From contig OY757013.1 in NCBI GenBank assembly GCA_963580285.1, positions 129,825,027-129,889,026 of the forward strand: a DNA stretch of 64,000 nt, given 5' to 3'. Numbering within the stretch: position 1 is the first letter of the stretch; every line of letters begins with the position of its first letter. Origin of the DNA: Lucinisca nassula (Eukaryota > Mollusca > Bivalvia > Lucinida > Lucinidae). The translations under genes were made by a program, and so were the position numbers. The notes below the pieces were generated by a model, which saw nothing but the letters and a program-made list of their open reading frames with translations, was not told the DNA's origin and did no database searches. This document shows positions 11,556 to 23,885 of this stretch, piece after piece.

Positions 11556-11720
11556 CTTAACCCATTTCCTTTTGAACAACCCCACGTTTGCAAGCAGTGC
11601 AGATCCAGATCGGATGACCTCCAGCTCACCTGACCTTGAACAGTGTATATCCAGATCAAAGGGCTCCCACAAAAGTAATCCGACCTGGACCCACGCTGTT
11701 TGTCACTCAGTTTGCAAATT
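11556..11720. mobile_element. O-like element, decayed
   Basis: Starts TTAACCCATTTCC and contains GCAGTGCAGATCCAGATC and CACGCTGTTTGTC, as in the O copies at 14,787 and 2,399. The right end is not clear. Confidence 0.4.
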
Positions 11721-12454
11721 TGAATGAGTGAATTAAATATCAATTAATCCTATCGATGGGTTTTGCAATTTACTCAACAGAACAGGACTTAAGATCCCAG
11801 AATAAAATTGTATTAAACATGACAGACGAACACAACAACATACAGCATAACAAGTTGCGTTTGACTTTGCTTTCCGTGTTATATCGGGGGACTTGTAGTA
11901 TTACTCTACCTCCGAGAAAAAAGGGACTGTTGATTTGCTTACTGGTTTATTAATTTGTTATGTTGTGGTAAGTGTCTGTTGTGGTGGTGCTTAATCTGTG
12001 GCTGTGAGGGCATGGGTGTTGATCTTTCTTTTTTTGTAATTTCGTATGATATCTTGGGTAGGTGTATTCCAAATACTCTTGTTCAGCGAAACTTCTATTA
12101 CTTGAACACGGATGGCTCCTTCATTATGGCTAATTTAAGCTCTTTCTAGAGTCCCATAGCCGAAGATACCTAAATATTCATAAAATTTTATGGAGTTTTT
12201 TTTTTTATCTCAGAAAGGTATGTTGTGTGTACTCATGAAACTCGCCTCAATTAGGCGATTTTAATTATGCATAACTTTATTTTATTGTATAAAAAATAAA
12301 AAAAGCTATCCGTCAGTCATCCTCATTATCACTCATGGCATGTTGCTTTAATTAATCCTACTTAGTGCAGACTAACACTGTCTCGAACATTGTTTCATGG
12401 TCCCAAAGTTATTCTAGCTGTTGTAGTTCGACTAAATTATAATATTATTAACCA
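11721..12454. other. Mostly unrecognised; hairpin remnant inside
   Basis: 12217-12275 holds a decayed M1/M2 hairpin (ACTCGCCTCAATTAGGCGATTTT). The rest shows nothing recognisable. Confidence 0.4.
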
Positions 12455-12559
12455 AGTAATTTCGTATTGGCCATGGTTGCATGTCTGAGGCCGAAGGCTG
12501 AAGAGCCGATGTCTTATACAGTAAACCAAGAACATGTAAAAGAGTCAATACGAAATTAC
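12455..12559. mobile_element. V element, short palindromic repeat
   Basis: AGTAATTTCGTATTGGCCATG at the left is mirrored by CAATACGAAATTAC at the right. Same end sequence as the copy at 13,271. Confidence 0.6.
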
Positions 12560-13270
12560 ATGCCTAATAACCATTTTATTGATAAAGTGTATTCTTGCAT
12601 AAACATCTATGCGCATGGCTGTTTGAAACCATTGTCAAATGAAACGAAAGCCGTCAAACAGCAAAAACCATGTCCAAATCATGAAATTCGCATGCTGTTT
12701 GAACATGGATTTTGAGCTTTTGATATCACAAGACTGGCCTGGGGTTACTTACGTTACGTTGAATGACATCGCCCTGAACGTAGCGGTTTAGGGTTATATG
12801 ATGACGTCAGATGGTTACTGCGTAACAACGTCATTGTAAACAACATTCTGAACCGGCCGCCTGTTGGTTCGCCGGTCACATTTGAAGAGTTTATATGGAG
12901 TTATATGGAGTTTATATGGTGCGTTTGGGTTTTTTTTGTCAACATTTGCTGTCGGAATTGTAAGTTATGCAAGAACAACGATCATCCATGGTTATTTCAT
13001 TGCATTAATATTTGCCGGATCCAATCGGAAGATATTCGAACATTCGGCCTGGCGGCATCATGATCAAACAGCTTCCTCGGCGAATGTTAATGCATGAAAA
13101 ACCATGGTTGATCCCTATAGTATTAATTGACTATCCTTTATTGATCGAAGGCCATCCGTATTAACACCAGGTCAACAAATATTAAACGGAGGTCAAGTAA
13201 TATTAGGCTGAGGTCAAAATCAATTATCATGTTTTTTAGTTGTGTCAATTAATAAATTTGTCATTAACCA
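12560..13270. other. Unrecognised region
   Basis: Contains a short direct repeat TTTATATGGAGT at 12889-12918 and GGTCAAxxAATATTA-type motifs at about 13,170-13,220. No coding signal. Confidence 0.35.
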
Positions 13271-13379
13271 AGTAATTCCTAATTGACCCAGTTACAGGTC
13301 CGAGGTCTGCTGCATTGGCTTCGTTCTCGGGCCAATACAACAGACCTTGAACCTGTAACTGGGCCAATACGACATTACT
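13271..13379. mobile_element. V element, near-perfect palindrome
   Basis: The arms AGTAATTCCTAATTGACCC, then AGTTACAGGTCCGAGGTCTG, are matched on the right by CAGACCTTGAACCTGTAACT and GGGCCAATACGACATTACT. About 40-base arms around a short CATTGG/TTCG centre. Confidence 0.7.
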
Positions 13380-14786
13380 GGATTAAGAACATCATATTAT
13401 TGACCCTGGTTTTCCATATTGGCCCTCCTTTCCTCATGCTAGGCATCGTTTTCCGTATTGTCTCTCTTCTCCCGTACTGATCCTGATTGTCATATGTAAA
13501 GTGCAGGCAGTATTGGCTCTCTCTATATGGTTGATTGATAATATTCTATATTACTTTTCTTGTTGGAGGAAGAGCGGTTGTTGACTTTGCTTTCTGTATA
13601 TTTACATTACCCATATGAGAGAAAATGTAGTATTATGCTTCCATTTGGTGTAAGATTTGGTTTTGTCTTTGGTTTCTGCAGTTTTTTTTTTATCTGACAT
13701 TGTTGGTTATGTGTGGTCTAATCTTCCTCTTGAAGGAATATAGGACGTTGACTTTGGTTTATGCATTTTGCCCTTGTATCTGGTTTGCTTTTGAACCTCT
13801 TCTTGGAGATAAAGGGGCGATGACATTGATTTCAGTATTAGTATTACTCTTCTTCTTTCAGAAGGAGGGGACTGGTAATTTCTGTGTTTTGGTTTGGTAC
13901 GTCGCGTATGAGTCTTCCTTTTAAGCTTGCTCTTGGAGGAAGAGGGTTGTATCTATCGTATATTTGCGTCTACTGTTTTACGTTTAGGTACGTGTAGTAC
14001 TACTCTTCCTCTCTGACTGTTGGCGTTGACATCAGATATTGTATCTGATATATTGGGTGACATAATGGGGCTGTTGCGTTTGGCGTCTGTGTTTTGTATC
14101 CGTTATGTTTGGGAATGTGTTGTATTATTGTTTGCTCTTTTTGATCTCAAGTTGCAGGGATATTATTCTACAATTGTAGTAATTTTGTATCTGAAATGTT
14201 TGCTAATCTTTTGTTCCTTGGACAACTTTGGGGTTGCCGTCTTTGCTGTATGTGTGTTGCAAGTGTTACGCTTTGGAATGGGCAGTATTTTTATTTTTGG
14301 TGTGTGTGTGTGTGTTTTAAGATCTGCTATAATTGGGTCTGTGTTGTTTGACTTATCCTTAGTCTTGGAGACTAAGGGAGTTGTTAAATAGTCTTTTTTT
14401 TTCCTTTGAAGGCGGGTCTTATAATTAATGCATCGCGTTAGAACGTCCACAAAAGATACATTTATGCTATTATAAAATCCCAATTTATATCGTGTACAAA
14501 TGAGGTTTGCTTGTAAAAGTGAGGTTTGCCGCGGTATACATTGTTGTTAATGTTTGGACGGGCGTTCCAACAGTTAAACCACTAGTTGTGTGGCATGTTA
14601 TCTGACCATGACAAAAGTCAGGCTGCCAAATGGAAGAACGTGGCAAATGATATTTCTCTAAATTGTTTTGGAGATTGCGCGGAGTTAAATTGTGACCATA
14701 TTGTGATAAATGACCTGATAGCAAAGTGCAACAAACGTTGATCTTGACATACAGATAAGACGTAGTGTCATGATGAAAATACCTTG
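13380..14786. other. T/G-rich unrecognised region
   Basis: Low-complexity T- and G-rich sequence with a short (TG)n at about 14,298-14,316. The 123-residue frame at 14020-14391 is compositionally biased and matches no family I know. Confidence 0.35.
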
Positions 14787-14986
14787 TTAACCCTTATCTT
14801 GCTGAATATTCATTTAAGCCACACCCATTTCTGTCTATCAACCAATCAAATTACATGATGTAATTTATTGCTACCAATTCATAAACTGAATGCCAAACAG
14901 TATAGATCCTGATCAGAAGCCATCTGATCTGGATCTACACTGTTTGCAAAGATAGGGGTTGTCGCGAACAGCAAGATAAGGGTTAA
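14787..14986. mobile_element. O element, piggyBac-type MITE
   Basis: Perfect inverted ends TTAACCCTTATCTTGCTG and its complement, with TTAA at both outer edges, the target duplication expected of piggyBac-type insertion. No transposase. The interior has a second inverted pair around AACAGTATAGATCC / GGATCTACACTGTT. Confidence 0.8.
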
Positions 14987-15589
14987 AAATGTGTCGACAT
15001 AACAGGCGACTATTTGCCAACAGAATGAGATGAGTGTGGCAGCAGAGACTTTAAACAATTTGTGAATTCTCGATAAGTGAAAAGAGGTTATTGTGAGAAT
15101 CCTCATGTATGGCGTCTAGAGTTAACAGCCGGGAATAGACGTCGTCGCCACCTGTGGGCCATAGAATGCAGAAATTGGAAACATTCGCTCTTGGAGACGA
15201 ACCATCTAGTCCGATTATAGTTATTTCTTCTGAATAAAAATAGCTGTCGCTTCCCTGTGAGAACGGTTCAAGGAAAATCTTTATCAGATGACTGCGATGA
15301 TAAGCATTGAATATCATATTACTAGTCTTTCATTCGACAGCTGTCGAAATACTTCTCACAAAGTACTTGTGATTTACGTACATGCTGGAACGCTAAATCG
15401 GTTAGTATGTGTTCATTTAATTATTGATTGCAGGCGGAATGACCTGGCAAACATATGCGAGAAATTGCACCAAATAGACAGAAAAATGCCCATCGATTAC
15501 CAAGTAAGAATGGCAACATTCAAAGAACGCAGCCATCTCAAGCCACCTAAAGAAAGTAGGTGACATGGAAGTACACACAAAACTGACTA
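14987..15589. other. Unrecognised region
   Basis: Two short frames here show no domain. Confidence 0.35.
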
Positions 15590-15781
15590 CGTAACTCAAC
15601 AATGCAACATCTCCGAAAACACAAAAATTAAACAACCGCAGAGATGAAACAACGGTGAAGTCTCGACAACTAGAATTGACTGAAATGCTGGAGCAAAAGA
15701 CTCCGATGGGCCCGGCCAGATACAGAGCATCTGGCATTAAACAACATTACATAAAATTAAATTTTAATTCTAAGTAAGCCT
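15590..15781 (-). mobile_element. Family A joined to Penelope ORF end
   Basis: Minus-strand A fragment. At its 5' side it meets the TAA stop of the Penelope-like ORF (complement at 15782-15784), the second clean ORF-to-A junction. Confidence 0.75.
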
Positions 15782-15985
15782 TTACGCTGGAAGAGTCATA
15801 TAATTCGAGGCCTGACCCACCGGTGTGCAATAAAAGGGGGATGCAAAGTTATCAACCGTGATTGAGATAAAAACCATGCATGCAGTCTCTCCTATAACAT
15901 TTATGTTTTACCCATTTTTTATATCGAAGAATGATTTTACGAAATTGGGTACTGCAGTTATTGCAAGTTTATATTTTTCTGCATG
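15782..15985 (-). pseudogene. Penelope-like RT, C-terminal fragment
   Basis: Minus-strand remnant covering the last roughly 65 residues of the same ORF as 17,321-19,056, including the stretch that reads FNC, VG and ASDSM there. Indels have broken the frame. Confidence 0.65.
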
Positions 15986-16524
15986 TATATGTTAAGACAC
16001 CGTAAAATTCGAGTTCCGATAGACCTTAATGCTTAAAGACACATTTTTTCTCTATATAAAAGGGGTGACCTGATTAATCATCTCCAATAGACAATTCCTT
16101 CGGACCATAGTGCACATCAAAGGCTTATCTTATCTAAGTGATTATGAGGTGATTATGAGCAAGGACTCTCTGAGAGATATGTTTAAAAAGGGGGCTCTAT
16201 AAGAGGAACTCATGTGATGATATATATTTTACTGAGATTGTTTCCACAAAATGTTGTTTTAAATTACTTTTTTTCATTTCTAAAAAAAAGGTAAAGTAAC
16301 ACACTGACATATCCATTGTTTCATTAACTCAAAAGTGAAAAAGCAGACAAACACTGTAATTAACTGATTAATTCAAGATTAAAGCAACCAATTAACATTC
16401 ATTTAATTATTTATTTATATGTATTTTGTGAAAGAATGTGACAAAATCATTTAATGTCTAAAACATTAGCATTTTAAAGTTTCAGTCAAGATGGAACTAT
16501 TTTAGTCACAATCATATCAAAAGT
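15986..16524. other. Unrecognised AT-rich region
   Basis: No repeat family or coding signal was recognised. Confidence 0.35.
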
Positions 16525-17033
16525 TAGAACCCTTTAAACCCCATATTTTTATACAGTAAAACTAATGTATAGAGGGGTATTCATTACTTTTCTGATTTCA
16601 CTCAAAAACTTATTTTGTGGGTCCTCGTCAGAACCGGCAGTTCTAAAGAGGAATCTCAATGTAAAAAACTTATTGTACATTAAAATTGGGGTTTAGAGGG
16701 GTATACATTATTTTTCTTATTTCTACTCAAAAACATATATGGTTGATGCTCGTCTGCGAGGCGGTCCTAAAGAGTACTCAGAATTTAAAAACATATTGTA
16801 CAGTAAAAGTGGGGTTTAAAGGGTATACATTGTTTTTCTTCTTTCTACTAAAAACATACATTGTGGGTCCTCGGTAAAACCGACTCACTAAGGGTGTTCT
16901 AATGCGTACCCACACTATATGTTTTGAACAGAAATATTAAATATATCAGGATTTTTTATCTGAAAAATTTCATTTTCGGTGGTAAAATTAAACCAATGTA
17001 TTTATTTGAATATGCATTTTTGAAATGTTATGG
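16525..17033 (-). mobile_element. M1 element with triplicated left half, decayed
   Basis: The unit GTAAAAxTGGGGTTTAxAGGGGTATACATT...CTCAAAAACATA...GTGGGTCCTCG occurs three times in succession (about 16,553, 16,681, 16,800) before one right half. Hairpins are eroded. Confidence 0.65.
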
Positions 17034-17320
17034 TGGCTAAAAATAAAAACATAATAAAGGTGTGGATGTTTCTTCCATTAAGATCAAAACTAGTACGTAG
17101 TTATCAAACAAATAAAAGAATAGATATGACTTGTCAAACCTATATCCCCAGGTAATTGATTACCCTGCCCTGGTCCCCTACCTGTATGACAGCCAGAATA
17201 CCCCAAGTGTATCTTATCACAAAACTCCATTCTTTAATAAACGATCATTAGGGGGTTATGTCATCAAAAAATGCGTAGTAAATAAAAAGAGCTATATTAG
17301 ATAAACATGTTTGTCTTTCA

Positions 17321-19056
17321 GCCACCAAGTTTGCTGTATGTGTTAACGAAGGCTAAGACAAGCTTCCTACGCTATACTGGTTACCAAAACTTCATAAAAG
17401 ACCTTACAAAACACGGTTTATTGCTAATTCTAGCTCTTGCACTACCACTGAACTTTCTAAATTATTAACTTCCTGTCTTACTGCTATTAAAACGCATGTA
17501 ATTAAATATTGTGATAAAGTCTTTGAAAGATCAGGAAGAAATCTGTTTTGGTCTTTAAACATTCGAATGACTGAATAAATTATTTGTCTAAATCGCGACG
17601 GAAGTAAGGGCGAGGATTGTGGCCACGTAAAATCGATTTAAGCCCCCCAGTGGAAATCTTCCACTGACCGTTCCAAGGCGGCTCTTCTGTGGCGATTTAT
17701 TTATGTTGTTGTGTGTTACTTACTGTGTGTATCACTTGTGTCTTTTAATCTTGGATGGCCATATGGCCATTTTGTGGGAAAGTAACTGTCCTTATGACCT
17801 TCCTTTGTTTAGGTTTCCATTATGGTCTGGTCGCTTAATGTTTGTATTTCTTTCCCTTTGGTGTCCTTTATGGGTGGAGTAAGTTAATTGTATCAATTCC
17901 TGATCTTTGTTTTACTTCTACTTTTTAAATAAATTGAAATCCAGACATTTTCGTGCTTCAAGTTTGTCTACTTACGATTTTTACACTCTTTACACTACAC
18001 TTCCTCATAATCTTATAAACGAAAAGCTTAATGATTTAATTGAATGGGCTTTTCACAGAGAAGATTCTCTCTATCTTGCATGTAATGTCAGAAATGCATT
18101 TTTCACTTCTAAAGAGCATAAGAATTATACACTTTGGTAATGTCAGAAAGTGTGTGATGCCCTCACCTTTCTACTTGACAATATTTATATTAGATTCAGT
18201 ACTAAGTTATTTAGACAAATTGTGGGTATTCCGATGGGTACGAATTGCGCACCTCTGGTGGCTGATCTGTTCTTGTATTGTTATGAAAGAGACTTCATGT
18301 TGTCGCTTTCCATTGATAACCAAACTGAAATTATTGAAGCTTTTAGCTCCACTTCTAGATATTTAGATGATTTATTAAATATTGATAATACCTATTTCGA
18401 TGGTTTGATCAGTCAGATTTACCCCCAGAACTTCAGTTAAATAAAGCAAATTCTTCTGATACTGAGGCCCCGTTTTTGGATTTACATCTATCTATTGTAG
18501 ATGGATTTGTTTCGTGCAAAATTTATGATAAACGCGATGACTTTGATTTTGAGATTGTAAATTTTCCTTTTTTGGATGTTGATGTTCCTCGTGCGCCATC
18601 CTATGGCGATTATATTTCGCAATTAATTCGATTTGCTAGAGTGTGTAGTCATGTAACTGACTTCAACACTCGTAATAAATTATTAACGGCTAAACTCCTT
18701 AATCAGGGTTATCGGTACCATAAACTACGCAAAGCCTTTTCAAATTTTATAGACGCCATTCTGATTTAATTTCAAAATTCAATATTGGACTTAAATCTCT
18801 TCTGCAACAAGGTCTATCGGAACCCGAATTTTATGGTGACTTAGTATATAAATTCAGAAAAATATATAACCGCAATGACTTCAGCACCCAATTTCGTAAA
18901 ATCATTCTTCGATATAAAAAGATTGGGTACAACATGGATGTTATACGACAGACTGCATGCATGGTAGTTAACCCAATCACGGTTGGCAACTTTGCTTCCC
19001 TCTTTAATTGCACGCCGGTGGGTCAGGCCTCAGATTCTATGACGGCTCCAACGTAA
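17321..19056 (+). pseudogene. Penelope-like reverse transcriptase, longest copy
   Basis: Encodes a reverse transcriptase of Penelope-like type. Visible blocks in order: LPTLYWLPKLHKRPYK (about 17,360), the TLYTTLPHNLI palm motif (about 17,980), QIVGIPMGTNCAPLVADL (about 18,215), the catalytic RYLDDLL (about 18,357), and FLDLHLS (about 18,475), a typical thumb-side motif. The tail ends DSMTAPT-stop at 19,056. No GIY-YIG endonuclease was seen after the RT. It is dead: stop codons at 17,354 and 18,138, single-base frameshifts near 18,425 and 18,745, and an A fragment inserted at 17,562-17,928 with loss of about 12 bases. The family assignment rests on motif order and is from memory. Confidence 0.8.
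17562..17928 (+). mobile_element. Family A fragment inserted in the RT
   Basis: Begins near GACTGAATAAATTATTTGTC and ends at the common terminus CTTCTACTTTT, splitting the RT reading frame. One Penelope 3' end has inserted into another copy of the element. Confidence 0.75.
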
Positions 19057-19645
19057 AGGCTTATTGAGAATTAGAGAGATCTTATTCAAGGTAATGTTGG
19101 TTGGTGCCTGATGCTCTGTCTCTGGTCGGGCCCATCGGAGTCTAACTGTTGGTTTTCCTTTGCTCCAGCATTTCGGTGGTTTCTTGCTGTCGAGTCCTCA
19201 CCGTTGTCTCATCTCTGTGGTTCTTTGATTTTTGTGTTCACGGAGATGTTGCACTGATGAGTTAGGAGGCCTTCATGCGGACTGAACAAATTATTTGTTT
19301 AAATCGTGACGGAAGTAAGGGCGAGGATTGTGGCCACGTAAAATCGATTTAAGCCCCACCCCCCCACCCCCCGCCAGTGGAATTCGTTTCGCTTACCGTT
19401 CCAAGGCGGTTCTTCTGTCGCGGTTTATTTTTGTTTTGGTTTGACTTTGAGTGTGTGCAACTCTTATATTATTATGTTTTGGATAGCCAATTGACCATTT
19501 TGTTGGAAAATAACTGTCCGTTTGGCTTTCCGATATTGACGTTTCCATTACGGTCTAGTTGTTTCGTGTTTGTTTTTGTTCCCTTTGAAGTCTTTGATGG
19601 GAGCTGTGGGTTAATTGTGTCGATTCCTGATCATTGCAGTCACTT
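19057..19645 (+). mobile_element. Family A as 3' region of the Penelope-like element
   Basis: Begins at the base after the ORF stop and runs through the whole A sequence. This is the reference junction that ties A to the RT. A C-rich insertion lies at 19,357-19,373. Confidence 0.8.
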
Positions 19646-20909
19646 TAATTATACAGATATATATTACGATAAAATATCCGTGCAACATGCTAACTTTTGA
19701 ATCAAAGAAGATGCAGGTGTTGTTCAGGTTCCATTTTGTATGGAGTGTAAGACAGGAGACGGAAAAGTATGGTTAGAAGAAACCGAGTCATCTGATATGA
19801 ATAAAAAGCATGAGCAAAATTTGATAGTTTGTTACGTATCATAGTTATTCGCACATTGCTGGATACTATGTCTTGTTAAAATAATGTTTCATATGCATAT
19901 AATAAACAAACTAGCCCTATCTCAAAATGAACTGTCTTGGCTTGTATTCAAGCAATATTTAGTATAATAAATGTATATTTATGAAAATTGTTTACTTGAT
20001 AAATACCAGTGAACTGATTTTCAAGGTGAAACCCATTTAGAAAGCTTAGAGTGTCCTCTTTTCTTTAGCAATATACAAAAGTGCACAATGGTATATACAC
20101 ACTTTCGTTTTTTGCCGACGCAAGTTAATGCAAACTAGGTGGCTTTATTGCATATTGCCACATAAATTCAGTACAGTACTTTGTCTCATATTCCCGACAA
20201 AACGATATCTGAACGACGCTTGTTTGTTTTTGGCCCTATAGCATTTTCGGATCCACAGGAGCCGTTTTCCCTGACTGCCACAGGTATATAAGATCGTTAA
20301 TTGCACATACCTATCGTCAAGAAATAAGACTCAATTATAATACTTCATTCCCTGTGAACTTTGATTGGTTGTTCAACACATTAGTGGTTTCATGTCATAA
20401 CAGAAGTACGACACATTTATTCTGGAACAACTTTTCACGCCTATATCTCTTATTTAGAGTCACTTAATTAAGAAGTGATACTTGATAAGATAAATACAAT
20501 TTTTCATTGTTTTCCCTTAGGCGGTAGTTGATTATTCTCACATACTCGATACATCAGCTCTAACTGCCAACCGTAAGACATCCTAGAAGACTGACGAATG
20601 TCTTTTCAAAGTGAGTCTGACATATTGACATTCGGTTTTCCCAAATGTGTACATATGACACGGATGATAAATGAGACACGTAGAAAAGTCTCGATTCCTA
20701 TTTTTCAGCATGTAATCCCTTCAGATTAGACCTTGTGGTACTATATATGCTAAACTATCGGATGTGTCGCCTATATACACAATGCGAAATTAACTAACTG
20801 CTGCATCCCTCGGTTTGAATGAACCACTGAATTCATATATAACTAATCCATGTGAAAGAGTGGATTCGTTCCTATTTCCAAAACGCTTGATTGTCTGGTG
20901 ACAAGTTGT
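19646..20909. other. Unrecognised AT-rich region
   Basis: The longest stretch without a recognised repeat. No open frame of note, no splice-bounded coding pattern I could support. Confidence 0.35.
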
Positions 20910-20985
20910 GATTATGGTTGTAGGTGCTTGTTAGAACCGTCTCACAGAGGCGGTTGTAACGAGTACCATCAACTTATGTCTTGTA
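20910..20985. mobile_element. M2 hairpin fragment
   Basis: Only the central hairpin (TTAGAACCGTCTCACAGAGGCGGTTGTAA) and short arm pieces remain. Confidence 0.6.
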
Positions 20986-21087
20986 ACCTAAAAATGTATA
21001 CTTCAGCAAACATTATAGAAATAGATGCCCAGGGAAAACGAGTATCAACAATTATAGTTTACCAATCACACCAAGAGGAAGATTAAC

Positions 21088-21327
21088 TGGGCCCCGTCAA
21101 GCGATTTTGGTACTTATCGCCTATGCGAGTAGCGAAGGTTCAGGCGAGCCTGCGCAACCGCGCAGTCTCACCAGAACCTTCGCTGCTCGCTCATACAAGC
21201 AGAGAATCAGGAGGAACCTTCAGACAGAAAGCCATATCCCTGGCCCCTCTGAATGGCTGGGCATGCGCAGTTAAAATTTTATCATGACGGAATGCTCGAA
21301 GACATAAATTCGCTTGGCGGGGCTCAA
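21088..21327 (+). mobile_element. F element, full length
   Basis: 240 bp between TGGGCCCCGTCAAGCGATTT and AATTCGCTTGGCGGGGCTCA. Internal hairpin GCGAAGGTTCAGGCGAG / CAGAACCTTCGCTGCTCGC. No coding capacity. Confidence 0.85.
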
Positions 21328-21538
21328 CAAACAATAAAGAAAACATAACAGGAAATAAACGGCAACAAACAGCATAGCAACCCGCTCCCTCTTCCCCACA
21401 AGAGGTGATTACGGTGCAACATACACAGGTAATGAAAATTAGTTAAATAATAATAACAATACACAACCATAAGTACATACAACATGAAAAGCCCCGCCAG
21501 CTACATTAAGTATAAACGCAAATGAGAACCGCCGACTT

Positions 21539-22534
21539 AACACGGTTTATTGCAAATTCAAGCTCTTGTACCACCACTGAACTCTCCAAATTATTAACTT
21601 CATGTTGAACTGCCATCAAAAAGCATGTGATAAAATATTGCGAAAAGTATTCGAAAGATCAGGTAGAAATCTGTTTTGGTCTATACAAATTTCTAATGAA
21701 GTTTTAAATAAATTGAAATCCAGGCGTTTTCATGCTTCAAGTCTGTCTACTTATGATTTTTCCACCCTTTACACTACACTTCCTCATAATCTTATATTAA
21801 AGAAAAACTTAATGGTTTAATTGAATGGACATTTCATAGGGAAGACTTCCTCTATCTTGCATGTAATGTAAGAAATGCGTTTTTCACTTCTGAAGAGCAT
21901 ACACACTATACTTTATGGTCATGTCAGAAGGTGTCTGAAGCTCTCACCTTTCTACTTGACAATATTACATAAGATTTGGTACTAAGTTATTTAGACAAGT
22001 TGTGGGTATTCCGATGGGTACTAATTGCGCACCACTTGTTGCTGATCTGTTTATGTTTTATAATGAGAGAGACTTCATGGTGTCCCTTTCTGCTGATAAC
22101 CAGTCTGAAATCATTGATATTTTAGCTCCACTTCTGAATATTTGGATTATTTATTAAATATTGATAATACCTATTTCGATGGGTTGATCAGTAAAAATTT
22201 ACCCCCCCCCCCACCCAGAACTTCAGTTAAATAAAGCAAATTCTTCTGATACGGAGGCCCCGTTTTGGGATTTACATCTATCTATCGTGGATGGGTTTGA
22301 TTCTTGCAAAATTTATGATAAACGCGATGATTTTGATTTTGAGATTGTAAGCTTTCCTTGTTTGGATGCTGATGTTCCACGTGCGCCATCCTATGGTGTT
22401 TATATTTCACAATTAATTCGATTTGCCAGAGTGCGTAGTCATGTAATTGACTTCAAACCTCGTAATAAAATGTTAACGTCTAAACTTCTTAATCAGGGTT
22501 ATCGGTACCACAAACTACGCAAAGCCTTTTCAAA
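21539..22534 (+). pseudogene. Penelope-like reverse transcriptase, second copy
   Basis: Covers the same protein from TRFIANSSSC to the GYRYHKLRKAFS block. It retains the stretch missing in the 17-kb copy (about 21,690-21,706). The catalytic YLDD has become YLDY (about 22,139-22,150), so the active site is lost as well as the frame. A C-rich expansion at 22,201-22,214 sits in the YPPEL codons. At 22,535 the element is cut by a G-run and unrelated sequence. No A sequence follows. Confidence 0.75.
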
Positions 22535-23079
22535 GGCGGGGGGGGGGGGGGTGCCCATTTGGGGGTATTCTGGCCTTGTACCAATTTTTTTTTTTTTTTT
22601 TGCAGGTAAACAGCATAACATGTGTACTTTATTATGGCATACCTCTGGTCGCTCGCAAGGTTGTTTTTTTTTCGAGCTACAGGCCTTTAAAAGTGGGTGG
22701 GTTAATTTAGCATGACACTGTAGGGTATTTTGAAACTTAACTTTAGTTATTACCTGTGTGCTCTTTCACTGTAATTTGTTCTTAGGTAGACTGAAGGATG
22801 TCTGAAGATGTTTAGAAACATTTTTCAAAACAATATTGCAACTTTGGAAGATAAAATGCTTTTTCCAAATGCTACAATATTTTTACTTATTTTTTAACCT
22901 TAATCATTAAAAGCTTTGAAGTTTTTTGGTAATTTGGGAGGAAACCAATGATGATTCTTGGATAACAGTATCATTTTTAATCCCCCGTCGTGAAGCGGTG
23001 CGGAGATTATAGGAATGGCCTTCGTCTGTCCGTCCGGGCCAGTCCGTCCGTCTGTCTGTCCGTAACACTTTCTTGTCCT
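22535..23079. other. Homopolymer junction and unrecognised sequence
   Basis: G-run at about 22,538-22,551 and T-run at about 22,586-22,601. From about 22,982 the CCGTCGTGAAGCGG...GTCCGTCCGTCTGTCTGTCC leader of the following minisatellite begins. Confidence 0.5.
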
Positions 23080-23885
23080 CTCCATATCTCCTGAACCCTT
23101 TGATAGATCTATATTAAACTTTGGTCAATCATTTGTCTTAGTGACCTGATGTGCAGAACCCATAAATGATCCATGCCAACTCAAGGTCATGGTCACAGTT
23201 GAAGGTCATGAGTTTAAAACATTGAATTTTGTGTCCGTTCCACATCTCTTTTATCCTTGGAAGGATTTTCATTAAACGTTGGTCAAATATTCTTTTTAGT
23301 AAGCTGGTGAGCAGAACCTATAAATAAACCATGCCGGCACAAGGTCAATGTCACATTTGAAGGTCAAGCGTTTGAAACTTTGAATTTTGTGTCCATTCAA
23401 TATCTCCTTTACCCCTGCAAGGATTCTCGTTAAACTTTTGTCAAACATCCCCATCAGTGAGCTGATGTGCAGAACCCATTAATGAACCATACCGACTCAA
23501 GGTCAAGGTCACATTTGAAGGTCACGAGTTTCAAACTTTGATTTTTTTGTCCGCTCCATATCTCCTTTTACTCTCAAAGGATTTTCATTAAAATTCGGTC
23601 AATTATTTCCCTCAGTGAGCTCATGTGCAGAGCCCATAAATGAATCATGCCAACATCAGGTCAAGGTCACATCGGAAGGTCATGTGTTTGAAACTTTGAA
23701 TTTTGTGTCGGTTCCAAATCTCATTTATCCTTCAAGGGATTTTCATTAAATGTTTCATCAAATGAAATGTTCCATCAAATGTCCCCCTCAGTGAGCAGAT
23801 GAGCATAACACATAAATAAACCATTGCAACTCAAGGTCAAGGTCAAAGTTGAAGGTCAGGAGTTTGAAACTTTGAATGCATAACA
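23080..23885. repeat. 158-bp minisatellite, about five units
   Basis: Landmark CAGAACC / CATAAAT recurs at 23,154, 23,312, 23,470 and 23,628 (exactly 158 apart) and at 23,804 after an 18-base insertion. Each unit carries CTCAAGGTCAAGGTCAC and TGAAGGTCA, so the array contains many AGGTCA hexamers on one strand. Confidence 0.85.

Noticed and set aside
14020..14391. 123-residue open frame as a membrane protein gene
   Set aside because: T/G-rich low-complexity DNA gives hydrophobic codons by composition; an equally long frame exists on the other strand.
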